64,000 nt of DNA from Combretum micranthum. Its lineage: Eukaryota; Streptophyta; Magnoliopsida; Myrtales; Combretaceae. The position numbers were made by a program, and so were the translations under genes. The notes under the pieces are model-generated. The model made no database searches. It was not told where the DNA came from and saw only the letters and a list, made by a program, of their open reading frames with translations. Location of the stretch: the NCBI GenBank assembly GCA_024138025.1, contig JAMXBD010000390.1, positions 744,001-808,000 on the forward strand, written 5' to 3'. How positions within the stretch are numbered: the stretch's first letter is position 1; each line of letters opens with the position of its first letter. Shown here piece after piece: positions 34,951 to 48,350 of this stretch.

Positions 34951-36275
34951 TGAATTTGTATCTAGGTCCATCGTAATGTGTCCAGTTTTACACATGTTTA
35001 TTTTGTCAAAAAGTTTTATTGTGGAAATTTTTCATGTTTTTGGATAATTTAATGGAATAATTAAATGAAAAAGAAGAAAATTAAGAAAAACATATTCATT
35101 GAGTTACTATGCATAATATCTTATTTTAACTTATGAAAATTACATTATGAGGACCTAAATTTATTTTTTCATTTTAAGAGTTATATTTTGATCTATTTCT
35201 TTTTATTCTCAAGATCTTTGCCATAAAGATTAGTCAAACCTGATGTCAGGGCATTAAAAGTCAAATCATGAAATAAAAAATTTACAAGAACATGGGTTCT
35301 AAAGTATGAAAAAAAAAGATTAAAAAAATATCTTTATAGGTCTTAAAATGAACAAATGTGAATAACATAGATCTTTCCATTACTTTTTAAGTTTTTTTTT
35401 TTAATTTCAAGACTCATGCTTTTATTTTTCTATTTTCATAACCTAATTTTAATGCTTCGTAACAAAGAGTGATATGGACCCCCTTTTTTATATGTTTTTA
35501 AAAACTTGGATATAGATATTAAAATTTTGAAAACTTAGGTTGAAAAATAACCAAAGAAAAAGAAGAACAAGAACAAGAACAAGAACAAGAAGAAATGAAT
35601 AAAAGAAAATTTAGATTTTTTTAGTGCCTTTTTTCCCATCTTTTTATACAACACATAACTCTTACAATCTCATTGAAGAGACCCTCAGATCAATCTTCTA
35701 ACCACAAAAAATAAATACAATAAGAATTATATTAAATATTTTAGTTGCACAATTGACTATGAATCGAAGCTATTAAACAATCATTGTAACCACTACCAAG
35801 AATATAACCAGACAATAGAATTTTTCAAATACATAATATTTTTAGTTATATGTGAAAATCCTACAATATTGCTTAAGAAAAACTGCTTTTTGTAAACAAC
35901 ACTTGAATATTCCTTAAAGGAAAAATAAGAACCTAATTTTCTCTATTTTTTATTATGTATAGTGGTTTTCTAAAATTATTTCAACACATTAAAATGAAAT
36001 TAATAAGTTAAAATTGGACCTTCATATCTCTCTTCACCTAAAATGTTTTCAAAGGTGTGGTTCTGAAATTTATCAAATAATACATAAATAAAACTCTTGT
36101 CTCAAATGATTAGGTCTTAAAATATAAAAGCATTAAAAACTTCGATCTCCCGTTGTTTTTAATTTTAAGACCTATGTTTAATTTATTTGTTTATATCAAT
36201 CATAACTCAATAATACTTATGATGAAAAATCAGAGTCATACTATCATAGTTTGACTCATTTTTTAGAACTAATAA
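34951..36275. other. AT-rich sequence without recognisable features
   Basis: No coding frame or element end is supportable. The only structure is a short hexanucleotide array, mainly GAACAA, at 35563-35592. Confidence 0.5.
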
Positions 36276-36688
36276 TAGGGTTATAAACGAACTAAGCCAC
36301 TCCTAAGTTACTCAAACTCATCTCGCTTCAATTTGGCTCGAATTCAATTCGTAAATGAGTTAATCTCAACCTTAAAGTTTATCTATCTAAACGTGTTAAG
36401 CTTGAACTTCAAATTAAGCTCGCAACTGATTTGTGAATAGGCTCATAAACAAACTCGTTAATAAATTTATGAGTTTTTATATTTATGATATATTGTATAT
36501 AAATATATAATTAAAAAAATTAATATCTATTTAATATATGTATATATATTTAGTAATTTTTATATATTATTTTTAGGTTGAAGAAAATGAAAAACAAGCT
36601 ATGCAAATGAGTCAAGCTTGATAACATTTAAATGAGCCAAGTCCAAGCCTTTAAAAGCTCGATTAGACTCAACTTGTTTGCATCCCTA
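36276..36688. mobile_element. Non-autonomous hAT-like element with TIRs
   Basis: Left end TAGGGTTATAAACGAACTAA; right end in reverse complement TAGGGATGCAAACAAGTTGA, giving TIRs of about 20 bp with several mismatches. The interior contains GGCTCGAATTC and AAAGCTCGATTAG words. Length 413 bp, no coding capacity. Flanking 8-bp sequences do not match, so the TSD is lost or the boundary is slightly off. Confidence 0.5.
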
Positions 36689-37295
36689 CTTGGCCTTCAA
36701 ACAAAAAACACATGAAAAAAAGAAGAAGAATAAGGTGTCATTAGTATATTTTTTTTCCTAAAAGAACAATCTCTTCATTAGATTGAAGACATCTTTCTTT
36801 TGAAAAAAAAATATGAAAATGAAATGCTAAACTATTTTCCAAGAAAAGATTTTCAATTGCTTTGTTTCAAACATTTTTTTTTAATTGACTAACTGATTTC
36901 TCAACCAAATGGATCAATTCCAATCCCTTACCAAAATAGTAATATGTAAAAGCAATTAAAAGATAGGAAGAAAAAACATTTTCTCATTGATTATAGTAAA
37001 ACATCTAATCAATAAAAAATAGAGATATGATATTTATACATCCAAGTTCATATCTATGTGTAGAATTTTCTTCATTTTCAATTATACAAGTATCATAAAT
37101 GGGGTCGTAAATAACATTTATATATTTATGTCAGCTTATCATACATCTTATAATAATTGTGAGGATATTATCGTAATACCAAATTAATAAAATATGTATG
37201 CACTAAAAAGAGGATAGTTAGAATAACAAAGAAATGAAGATGGTTTTCTCTTGAGAAAGGCATTCCTTCCTCCTTGTCATATAAGGAAGGGAGAG
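36689..37295. other. AT-rich sequence without recognisable features
   Basis: Low-complexity AT-rich DNA; no frame, repeat boundary or promoter could be supported. Confidence 0.5.
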
Positions 37296-37960
37296 TTATG
37301 AATAAAGTTAAGCTTAGAGCTACAACTAATGGTATTTCCTTTAAGGAGATGTTGTTGAATGATGTAGATGATGGTAGTGTAGGACACGATAGAGAGAATG
37401 ATTTTGAAATGTTTGAGGGGATGCGAATGTTTATGTAGGTAATAGGGTAGCATTGATTTCCTTTTCAGAAGGGCTCAAGTTGATGATGAAGCAATCTATG
37501 CAAAGGTTTAGTAGTTTGTCTTCTTAGGAAGAGTATTGGCTATAGGGTTCTATTCAACAAGAAAATGAGTCTATGGAAGACTTAAAAGGATGTGCCGATG
37601 GTAGATCTACATAATGGTTATTATCTAATTCGCTTGGCTATAGTTAAGGATTACAGCATAACTATCTTAGGGGACATTGCATGGTGTCGAGGTGCAATCA
37701 AACTGTTTAACCATGGGTGCCAACTTTTAGTACGAAGGATGAAATTTTGGCTATAGTTGTAGCTTGGGGACAATTCCATAGGCTACTAATTTACTATTAC
37801 CATAAAGGGTATTTTACGTATTGTTGTAGGTAGAAAGTTGCTGGTATACTTTTAAGGGCCTGCAATTAGAAGACATCTTTAGTTGTGTGCCAGGGGTAGT
37901 TTGACACAGCTGCTCCGATACTTAAGTCAATAGTAGGTCGATAAAGAGTAAGAAAGTGTG
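37296..37960 (+). pseudogene. LINE (L1-type) ORF1 remnant with DUF4283 domain
   Basis: Plus-strand frames give, in order: MNKVKLRATTNGISFKEMLL (about 37297); KGLVVCLLRKSIGYRVLFNK then MSLWK (about 37505-37580); VPMVDLHNGYYLIRLA (about 37590-37640); PWVPTFSTKDEILAIVVAWG then HRLLIYYYHKGY (about 37710-37815); and LCARGSLTQLLRYL (about 37885). This order matches the DUF4283 region of plant LINE ORF1 proteins: a GYR..LWK segment, a V-D-L-x-N-G-Y-Y core, then PW.P.F and YYHK. Stops and frameshifts occur throughout. No zinc knuckle, endonuclease or RT is seen before copy G begins at 38214. Confidence 0.75.
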
Positions 37961-38766
37961 AGAATCAAGCATGTAAATGATATCACATTCCCTTATCCTG
38001 TGGCCTTAGGCTCTATTTATAGGTGATGATTATACCAAAATAGGGGCCTATAGAATATTCTTTGTCTGTGTAGTGCATTCCTAAGGTAAAAAAATAAACA
38101 AATAAAGAGAGTAAGGATCTCATGTAGATAGTTGACCTGAATCTGAGGTGGTGGTGGTGATCATTCGAGGAGAGTAGCGAGACAACTATTTCTTTGAAGC
38201 ATGCCCAAGTTTGTGTTACGCCCCAAAAGGTACCCATAAACGGGGCAGTCCCCTACACACAATATTAAAACTTGGGAATGACTACCTCAGTCATACAAAA
38301 GCTTCAATATCATGTGCAAGGCGTACTTACAGGACAATAGGAGACGTTGGTGGAGTTATGCATTTTAAGAAGATAGCAATTAATAGCATTCAAGAATATC
38401 TAAAACATAAATTTCATAACTTAAAGGATTAAAGTCTTACAACTCATAGGGGCATACCATACCCCCATCAAATCTTAAGGAAATACAAGCCATTAAGTCT
38501 TTTCAAAATTAAAAGTCTATCTCAAATATCTAAATACTACATAAGGTGATTTCTAACCCAAAATTTTCTCATGAATTTCTTTTAAAAACTCCCTATATTC
38601 CTTAGTCATTACCTATGTAAAGACTCCCCTTGGGTATAGCCACAAGTATTGCAGTTGCAATAAAAAGCTATGGGGGTACAAGCACATCATGCTTATTGAG
38701 TAAATTCCCTCAGTAACATACCCATATGTATAATCAATCAAGTTATTAGTCAAATATGTGGGACAT

Positions 38767-39766
38767 TGATAAGTTGTAATTTCACCTTTATTTTAGAAGG
38801 ATATTTTGAGCTTTAACGATGATTTTTACATATAATTATATGAAAATGATATTTAACTAGTTTAATTGCTGATTTTAGGTTTTGGAGGATGATTTGAACC
38901 TAAAAGAAGGAATTTGGATGAATTAGAGCAAGTTTTATTCAACATGAATGAATTCAAAAAATTGCAGTTTTGCACAAGAGAATACACGAGCTAGCTTATG
39001 TGGGAAATAGAATGCAGTACACAAGATTCAAAACAAAGGATGCAGAGATTCGTGCAAGAAATAGAAGGGTATTCTATTTGCCACATGAGAGAGAACAAAT
39101 TCATGTTCAGGTTCATGTAGAAGTTATTTTCGAGTGAAAAATATGCAATTTTCCATAGTACACGGATGGCGACACAAGCTTGAGTTGAGATTCGTGTTGA
39201 AACCAGAGATGTATCTATTAATTCTTCCCCAAACTAATTTCAAAAGATTTTGTCAATATTTTTTCTATACTTCATTATAGTACGTGGAAGACAAAAATTA
39301 AGAGATAATGTCCTATTTTGATAAGGAAAGCAAGATTTACAAGGGCCATAAATGAAGGAAGAAAGTCTAGATTTATGAAGATCAAAGATTTGAAAAGATT
39401 TAAAGAATATTTCAGACAAAAACATATCTAGTGAAAAGATGTGGCTAAGACATGAGTCCTAATGCAAAAAGAGTCTTTCTTAGAGTAGAGATATGGAGAT
39501 TTATAGAGATTAAAAAAGATTTGAAGAGATTCCACTTTTGTTCTATAAATAAGTAATTCCTCTCTGTTGTGAAAGAGAGAGAGAGAGAGGTGTTTTAAGA
39601 TCTAGGGTTTTGTTAATCTTTGTGCTTTAATTGTTTTAGCTATGGAAGAGTAGAGAATTATTACTCTAGCCTTAGAAGAACCTTACTTTATTATGTAACT
39701 GGAGTTATTAGTTTTCAATGTTAGATTTGCCTTTCTTGGATTCATCTATGTGTTCTTCTCTTCTTC

Positions 39767-39818
<52 letters not shown>

Positions 39819-40514
39819 TATTATTATTATTATTATTATTATTGTTGTTGTTGTTGTTAAATTGATATTGCTCGTGTATTGATTTAATTATTAGATTTCA
39901 TATAGGTTAATTGAGAAATTGCTTATATGAATAGATCTTGCATGGTTGAAGAGAGTTGCATGCACACCTAAAAATAGGGTACCATAAGTCTTCCGTATTA
40001 AGGTTGAAATCTAGAGTGACGTTTTATTCCAAATAAGGCATTCTTTGTTCTTTAATGCGATTTCTACATTGTTCTTAATTAAAGGTGATTTCAATAGACT
40101 AATCTAAACTTAGGATTTAGTAGTCATGAGAAAGATATTAAACTAAATTAGGAATCTTACAGTTCAAGATGGGTAATCTATGAATTAAAATTATCTTTTT
40201 AGGGTTAAAGTTACATTATAAGTAGTGTTTATTCGAAGGGTTAGAGTAATTTGTGAACATGATATTTTAAAGAAAAGTACTCTTGAAATTTGATTGATTA
40301 GCTTAACTAATTAGTTGGTAATAATTGAGATCATTGATATTTTTAGGTTAGATAATAGGATTAAGGTGATTATTAGTAATTGAAAGAGATCCCTAAGGAA
40401 CGATACCCAATATTAATTGTTATACTATTTTTCGATTGGTATATTTTCCATTTAGAGTGATAATAGGATAGGATAGACATTGGATTTTTAATTTGATCAC
40501 CATTAGATGCATCA
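38767..40514 (+). mobile_element. Second-family LTR (TGATAAG type), likely solo
   Basis: Begins TGATAAGTTGTAATTTC and ends AGATGCATCA; about 1.75 kb, similar in length and terminus to 12025-17502 in the opposite orientation. A TATA box (TTCTATAAATAAG, 39542-39550) is followed by a GA-rich run and GATCTAGGGTTTTG, a typical plant LTR leader. Near the 3' end is AACGATACCCAATATT. The flanks GACAT and TCCGT do not form a TSD. It interrupts copy G, whose sequence resumes after 40514. Confidence 0.6.
39769..39857. repeat. TTA microsatellite with TTG tail
   Basis: About 24 TTA units with one phase slip, ending in several TTG units (39843-39857), inside the second-family LTR. Confidence 0.95.
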
Positions 40515-41037
40515 TCCGTATGAACAACAAATAAATATGATTAATTGGAAATCATGTATAGAATGGATTTACATCCTCCATATCAGGGGTTAGGGATAGT
40601 TATAGGCCCATATGGCCACCAATTTATGTAAACTTTCAGGTTCCTACAACCACCAATTATTGTAGACTTTCCAGCTCTTGCCAGCCACAACTCCTATTCC
40701 CCAGTCCTACGTAAGAGAGTAGTAGCGAAAAATATGTGACTCAACTTCATGCCATGTCTGGGAAAATTATTAATTTAATTCCCAATTGTGCTTATTATCC
40801 ATTTTATGGGTGACCAACAGAATTCACACAAATAGTCCAACATGATATCAAAACAAAAGTATTAATCAACAATTTAAGTTCTGATATACTTATCCTTCAT
40901 TTGTCAAGCACCAAGAAACACAAACATAATCTCATAGTGATCCCACATCCAATTCAATTTTTATCTTTTCCCTATCATCTAGTGCTTATATTCTATAAGC
41001 ACATACAAGAATACATAAAGTAAGGAAATAAACTTAC

Positions 41038-41103
41038 CTGGCCATTTGCGGTTCTTCTAGTCAAAATAATCTTCTAGAAACGGGGCCTCGTATTCCTCAT
41101 CAC
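41038..41103 (-). other. Putative LTR mini-exon with acidic 14-codon frame, copy G
   Basis: Acceptor TTTTTTTCTAG, then frame DEEYEAPFLEDYFD and TAG (codons 41101 down to 41057). The donor is GTAAGT (41032-41037), stronger than the usual GTGAGT, preceded by AAATGGCCAG. The frame is preserved although both LTR termini have decayed. Confidence 0.65.
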
Positions 41104-42782
41104 CTAGAAAAAAAAGAAATACCCAGAAGAGTATTTCATATTGGCCTTACTCAATTTTCTAACTTTGTCAACTCTATTCGCGGTAAAGTTTTTGGTTACT
41201 ACTTTTAAACCTTAAAATGGTCATAACTAACTCATCTGAACTCCGATTTTCGCATTCAAGTAGTTGATTTCTATGTACTTTAGATCCTCTATCCATTTCT
41301 AAGGTTATTACAAACATTTTAGTTCATTTCTCGGAATCAATGAGTTCAAATTGTACCCAAATTTAAGTTTTTGTTCATTTTGACACTTTTTTGCAAGTTT
41401 TACCTTAACTAGACTTTCTAAGACAAATATATAAATTATCCCTATGCTCAAACATATTAGGAACTTAATAAAAGTTCATAATACATGCATGATTCTAGTG
41501 ATGCTGCTCAAGATAGAATTTTCCATTGAATGGCCTTTATGAAAAATTAGAAGGCTTAAGTTTATGAAAATCAAATTTTGAAAACTTGTAATTTTATTTC
41601 TTGGTACTTATATAGATGATCCAAACTTAAAAATAAAGTTTCATAATTTATTTTATTTATTAAAAAACTCGTTTGTCAAAATGTTGATTTTTCATGTGTT
41701 TTAAAGAAAAGAATTTCAAGTTGTAAAATTTTAAAATATTGCACTTAGGTCTCAGCATTTTTGAGAAAATTAGGAGATTGATTTTGTTTCCAAATTTTTC
41801 TTTTGCACAAGGATCTCCTAGGCATTAAAATGTTAAGTTTTAGAAAATATTTTACATAACAAAAAATTTTCAATATTTAAAGTTTAAGAATTCATTTTAA
41901 CATTATGACCACATCATATGAGCACTTATAAATTTTGCAATAATATGCTTAAATTGAAAACTTTGTAGAAATAATAATAGGAATATAAAAATAGCAAAAA
42001 TAAACATAGGAGTCTTAACTCATAATCAACGCTCCCTGGGACATGAAATAATCCGGTCATTGTATAAAATAAGTAAAACGTGACAAGGAAAAATAAAAAC
42101 AAATGAGAGTCTTAAATTTTTGTCAAAGCTCTCCGAGATTTAAAATATTCTAGTCTCATTTGGATTCGATTATGAACCAGTCTAAGACTAGAAGTTGATT
42201 AGTCTTATTGTGACTTAAAATAGACAAGTCTAAAGTATATAAATAATTTACTTGAAATAAAGAACATAAATAAACAAGTTAGATTAGTGAGCAATATGCT
42301 TTAAAAATTATAGATACATATATATAGACACATACATACTTATATATACATCTAGGTTAGAAACATAAAGCAATTTAAAAATCAAGACGAGTATAACATT
42401 GTTCAAAGTATGTTATCTTTGTATTTTTTTCCCCATTCCCTAGCACGGTGGTTCATTGGGAAATTTTATGGAAATCATTGAAAGACGCATACATGAATAT
42501 AACCTAATATAAGAGTGGTGTTTAAGGAGATCACCTATAGAAGAAAATGAAATGTGTATGAGGGAGTAAGGGAGAGAAAGATGCCATGAGAGTAGAGAGG
42601 GGATGGAGACAGTTTGAGAGAAAAAATTTGGGAGAGTTTAGGTAAGAGAGTGTAGTTGTACGGTGTGAAAAGTGAAAGAATGAAGAGGCATTTTATAGAG
42701 AAAAAAATGTGGAAATTAAAGTATAAAAGAAAAATAAATATAGAGAAGAGAGAGGGGGGTCGGGGGTATGGAGGGAGAGAAG

Positions 42783-42784
<2 letters not shown>

Positions 42785-42821
<37 letters not shown>
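42785..42821. repeat. AG microsatellite
   Basis: Uninterrupted GA/AG run within the promoter-proximal part of copy G. It creates an artefactual open frame (42656-42862) rich in Arg-Glu. Confidence 0.95.
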
Positions 42822-42824
<3 letters not shown>

Positions 42825-45142
42825 AAAGAAAGAAAAGATTAAGAAAAATAATTTTGATTTGATGTATGTAAGAATAGGTTATGTTGTGTAAGAATGTAAG
42901 GAAAAGTTGATTGATGTGAACAGTGATAAATAGTAGAAAAGACTAATTGTTTAGCGGTAGAAAGTAAAACACGTGTATAAGTTAATATAAAAGATGTTTT
43001 TTATAAATTGATAAAATTTTATTTGATATTATAATGATGAATTTATACTATTTGATTATTAATTGTTCGCCAACATATTTTACACTGATTTGCATGTCAG
43101 TGATTGGATACGGAAAGTATTATCAAGAAAAGTCTAAAAAGATTAGGGTTTCAAGAACTCCTATTGTTTTAGGGTATAAACCTTATATTCAACTCATTCT
43201 TAGTGTTTCATTACTTATTTAAATAGCTTAATATTTCAGAGTCTTGGAATTTGTCTAATTGAGTTTAGGGCTTCTAAGGTCTAAAGTTGACTCAGTTTAA
43301 GTTTAGGGTTTCGATTTCGATATCGATTCTAAGGTTTGCTTATAAGATTATCATAAATTCTAGAGGTTTATAGTCTAGAGAGCTGGGAAGGTTTAGAGTA
43401 CCTTTAAGAAGACATGACAAGATGGAGAGATGCAATCATCAAAGAGGGAACTTGAAGGAGGAGGACCTTTTATGTACCAATGCAAGGAGATGAATCTTGA
43501 GGACCTGGTTATTGGTCAATTTCGCTAGTGTTGGTGTAAGCCCTTATATTTTTCGATAAATGTAGTAAACCATAAGAACCGAAAGTCGAACCGGAACCCT
43601 CAAGTCAACTTAGCTTTATGTTAAGTCTGGTGAACCTAGATTCGACAATCCTGTGTTCGTAACATCTAAACAATAAAATTGAGATAATTGTGGATAATAA
43701 TTTGTAATAATATAAGAATGCTTAAAAATATCAAATTCATTAATTTTTAGTGTGTTTCAGATCTGAACGGGATTAATTTTTGAAAACCGTGCCCTGGTAC
43801 ACCAGATGGCGAAAATATCTAACAATACCATTAGACTCGTAAAAATATAAGGTTTTCAAAAATATCAGTTTTAGAATTTTTCGATAACTAAGAATATCAT
43901 ATATAACTTATTTATGCGTATTTTCTTTATTATCGGATGTTAATTGTCTAATCTACTATTCATAGTACTATTTTACTATTCATTACTATTTCACTATCTC
44001 TACTTTTTATTACACCCTATTCTTACACTCAACCATACCTATTCCTTGCAATTTATGTCACGCTCCCAAGGGTACCTTAAACGTGGCAGCTCGCCACATA
44101 TAATATCAAGACTCAAGAATAACCACCTTAGTCACGTAAAAGTTTTAATATTATATGTAAGGCGTCTAGCACGGTAATAGAAGACACTTTTGGGAAGTAT
44201 GGTTTAAGCAAGTAATAATGAACATACAAGAATTCAGAAATAAATAGTTCATAATATTAATAATCAAAGATCTGTTACATGATTCTTAGGGGCATACCCC
44301 TGTTAAAACCAGAGATCGAAATAGCTAATAGTCTTTACAATGCTACATCAAAAGATTTCAAAGGAATTCTAATCTAATTCTTCAAGTATATTTCCTTCAA
44401 AAGCTCCAAGAAAAAACTTACGCTGATAAAAGGAGACCTCGGGTACAAAAACAGGTGTTCTTGAGAATGCAAATATCTATAGGGGTGTAAGCTTACGGGC
44501 TTAGTGAGTAAATCTCAAAAATTCATACTTGAAATGAAATATCGATCAAGTTTATTAATCAAGCAAATGAGATGCAACAAACACGTGAGCAAACAAGACA
44601 TATGACTTTCCGGGAATCATATGTTGAATGAATTACGCCATTCATTCGGGGTTAGGTATTCTGGCTCATTACGGCCATTACTTCTTTTAAAAGCATTTTT
44701 ATAGATCTTATCGGCTCCTATACGCCATAAAAAATATGTAGTTATTACAGGCTCCCCCTAGCCACCAATTTATGTAGTTCTTACAGGCTCTTACTCGCCA
44801 CCTACATAATATATCGGTTATGCCTATCACTACTATCATAAACTTGTCCCACCAATTGTATAATAGCGAATGCAATGTGACTTAACATATGAAGTGCATG
44901 TATAAATTTTTAATTAAAGTCTAGTCGTTATATTTTAATTTCTTTCAAGTGAGCAACCAATTTCAAACACTTCAATGTAATAATACACATACAACTTTAT
45001 TACAAGCAATTTATGCTTTGATGTACGTAATATTCTTTCAACATATTATCATACAACTTCCATTTTATCTTGCCTAAATTCTAATGCAACTAAATTTACG
45101 ACCACAATCATAAGTATGAGAAATAAAGGGGAGTAGACTCAC

Positions 45143-45239
45143 TTGGCCATGATGACACTTTTTCTTGATGGATGAGTCGATCGAGAATTCCACTAATCGT
45201 AATAATCCTCCGGATATGTACGCTCCTCCTCGGAATCAC
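45143..45239 (-). other. Putative LTR mini-exon with acidic 14-codon frame, copy I
   Basis: Acceptor TTCTTGATTAG, then frame DSEEERTYPEDYYD and TAG (codons 45237 down to 45193). The exon continues about 50 nt to TCATCATGGCCAA and the donor GTGAGT (45137-45142). This copy is closest to the family consensus. Confidence 0.7.
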
Positions 45240-46377
45240 CTAATCAAGAAGAAGACCCTTAATGAGTATTTCTTGTTGATTTTATGGTACTTTTCAAAAC
45301 CTATATCATAAGATTAAAATTTGTATAGAGAGTAATTTCAATTTAAAATGGCCATAATTTGGTCATTTTAACTCGGAATTGCCCATATAATAGACCGTTG
45401 TTTATCTATTCGAAAAGATCTATCTAATTCTTAAACTATTTTCATCGAACTAAGTCATTTGGGCTTCGAAACAGTGGTGATCAGATTCACCACGAATTTT
45501 GCAAAACTTACTTTTCTTCTTTAAAAAAAAAAACTTGTATCAAAGATATAGATATTATAATGGTTTTGAAAGACCTTTGAAATGTGTATATATATATATA
45601 TGTATTGACTCATGTTAAATACATGAAATTAATGAAGTTGTCTCAACCATGAATTTTTGGTAAAAGTAAAGTCTTCTAAAATCTTTGGAAAAGTAAAACA
45701 TCTCACTAGAAATTTTCTCAAGTTATTTTAAATGAGTATTGTCTTTTCCTTAATTCCATCTGCTTGGTCTTTTTAAATTTTAAAAGAATGATTTTTGTTT
45801 TTCTAAACTCCTTATAGTTTAGTTTCAAATACTTTTTGGAAATAATAATGATTCTATATTTAAAGAAATGATTTCCTAAGTTGTTCATTACTTTTATTTT
45901 TTTAAGATCATTTTATTTTTTTATGAAAGGAAATTCCTTGGTGTTTGTCAAACTAGTTTAATTGAAATTCAAAGTATTGATGAAAAGTGAAGTTTAGTAA
46001 AACTTTTGCTTAAACAAGAATTCTTTTCCATTTTATGACATTTTAAAGTGTATGTATGTATTGAAGAAAAATATCTGTGTTCTTTGGTTATTTAAAATTT
46101 ATGATGAATTCATCTAGATTTCTAGAAAAGATTTGTTAAGATAAATTCCTAAATTTTTTTATGAAAAATCATTTCCTTCATGACAACATTTATTTTTGGA
46201 GAACTTCTATTTTAAGAAAACTTTTAATTCTTTATCTTGTTGAGACAAAATCAATATGTTCATGCATGATCATGAATATAAAATTTTGAAAACATAAGAA
46301 AGATATAATAAGTAATAAAATAAGCAAGTAAAGAAATATGTCAAGTATTGAGAACCTTAGCTTTATCAAAGTATCCC

Positions 46378-46400
46378 GGGACTAAGAATGGACTAGTCCC
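46378..46400 (-). other. Conserved LTR hairpin, copy I
   Basis: Perfect 7-bp GGGACTA/TAGTCCC stem at the usual position. Confidence 0.6.
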
Positions 46401-47850
46401 AAAAGAAATAAGGAAAAGAAAGCAAATATTGTTTTGACTTGATGAGGACAAGTCTAAGACTAGAGGCTAGTTTTAAAATAACATGAAATAAATAAATTAC
46501 ATTACTTGGAAGCAAATAAATAACAATGAGCTTATATGCTCTAAAGGTTATATGTAAGTACATAATTATATCTAGTCACATGTATATAAGAGATTAACAT
46601 AAAATCAATAATAATATGAGTAAAAGTAAAATAACAACATAGAAATACATAAATATATATTCATGAACAAGAATAATACATGAACATAGTGTAGCTTCCA
46701 TAATATTAAGTTTAAAAAACTCACATCATGGTCATGTAAAGTTACATAACATGGTAAGAAAAATTTAAAGAGAAGTTTTACATAAAGTAAGAATTATGGT
46801 AGTGTTTGTAATATGAAAGGGTTTTGAGAGGAGATTTTGTGAGAGTTTTGGGATAGTAATTGAGAGGGGAATATGAGAGAGTTTTTGGAGTGAAATTTGT
46901 GAGTAGAAGATGTGTGAATGAAGTGAAAGAGGAAGGGGGTATTTAGAGGAAAATGGGGAGTGATTTTTGAGTGATTTAATTAAAGAAAAATTGAAAAAAA
47001 AATGAGGAAGAGAGAGGGGAGTTGCTCCAGCCATGTAGGGTGTAGAGGGAGAGAGATTTGATTTTTTTTTTTTTTTTGGTAATTTTGTGTATTAAAAGTA
47101 ATAATATGTAAGGTAGATATGATATGAAGTTATGGAAAAGGTAAAAAGTAAAGATAATTGGTTATGGTGTTGTAAGAGTGGGTGTTAGAAAAAGTAGAGA
47201 TAGATAAATAGTGGATAATAATAATGAATAGTGTAATGTAAAATAGATGTGATTAGAAAAATATTGGTAGTAAGAAAATACGCGTATAAATGCAATATCT
47301 ATTATTTTTAGTTATTGAAAAATTACAAAACTAATATTTTTAAAATCCTTACATTAAATCGGTCCTAACGGTGTTATCGGAATATTTTTACTATTTCGAG
47401 CTCCGGGACACGCTTTTCGAGAACAAATCCCGTTTGAGTCCAAATGACACTTGAATTTCGCGAATATGATATTTTTATGTTCCCTCAAGATATTAGGAAC
47501 TATTATCACTAATTAACGCAACTTTATTTTCTAGGGCTAAAGAATACGGGAATGTTGGATCTAAATTCTAGGATTTGTACTAGACTTTTGTTAACCTTTA
47601 GGGTTCCGATTGACTTTTAATTCTAAGATCAAACTTAAAATTAAGAGAAAATTTTAGGGGTTTACAATTTACCTTCTCCATACAATTTTATTCACATCAT
47701 ACCTTACACATTATTATTTTTTATTATAAAACAACAAATATAAATCAATTCCTCCCCCTTCTTTTGCAAAACCGGTGCCCCCTCTCTTTCCTACAAATCT
47801 ATTTTTTCTTTTTTAATTTATTTAATTACATTAATTTTCACTCCAAAACC

Positions 47851-48029
47851 CTATAACTCCCTTCTTTCATTCTTTTCCCACACTTTTTTACCTTAACAAA
47901 ACTCTTGCAAAATCACTTCACAAATCTTCTCTCTATAATTTTTCTCTCAAATACTCTTTTCCTTTCCATCTCCATAAACCACCCATTTCTCTTCAAGAGA
48001 ATTTCAATACACACCATCACCAACCCTAG
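47851..48029 (+). promoter_or_regulatory. LTR leader, ATG-free, copy H
   Basis: A weakened TATA-like CCCTATAACTCC (47851-47857) precedes a C/T-rich leader without ATG, ending ACCCTAG|GTAAAAGTTC (GT at 48030). Confidence 0.55.
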
Positions 48030-48350
48030 GTAAAAGTTCTAAACCATATTCTTATGCATGTCATGCAAACATTACATGATCATAATGTGTGTTTTCTATG
48101 ATCATATTATTAAGGCAGAAACAATATAATAATGTTTTGTTATTGTTTATGTATAAATTTCTTTATGTTATTATGTTCTTTTATTATTGTTATATTGTTT
48201 TTATTGTTATTAATATTGCTCTAATTTAACTTCTATATATTATTATGTATATTTATGTATATATATTTCTTAGAGCCTAAGTGCTCACTAACCTAACATC
48301 TTATTATTATGCTTTTCTTTTCTTTCTTTCTTTTTTTTCTCTTTTTTTTT

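Larger units (their letters stand above)
38214..43372 (-). mobile_element. Family 1 LTR copy G, old, interrupted by a second-family LTR
   Basis: Plus strand starts TGTTACGCCCCAAAAGG and ends GAGGTTTATA, each terminus one C-to-T step from the consensus. Flanks GTTTG and GTCTA share three of five bases, so the TSD is unconvincing. Without the nested 38767-40514 the length is about 3.4 kb. The acidic mini-exon (41038-41103) is intact despite strong divergence elsewhere, and its donor reads GTAAGT. The TATA box (about 42690) and hairpin (about 42034) are degraded. An AG microsatellite lies in the promoter-proximal part. Confidence 0.8.
44056..47666 (-). mobile_element. Family 1 LTR copy I, solo LTR nested in H, TSD ATTTA
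   Basis: Perfect TSD ATTTA at 44051-44055 and 47667-47671. The plus strand reads TGTCACGCTCCCAAGGG...GGGGTTTACA, 3611 bp. Hairpin, mini-exons and U3 block (47263-47287) are present. The TATA box is mutated (CTCTAAATA on minus near 46940-46947) and the leader donor reads TTTAT|GTAAAAC instead of TTTAG|GTAAAA. Confidence 0.92.

Noticed and set aside
38762..40519. TSD for the second-family LTR 38767-40514
   Set aside because: Flanks GACAT and TCCGT do not match; the element call rests on termini and on interruption of copy G instead.
42656..42862. Arg/Glu-rich frame
   Set aside because: Produced by an AG microsatellite.
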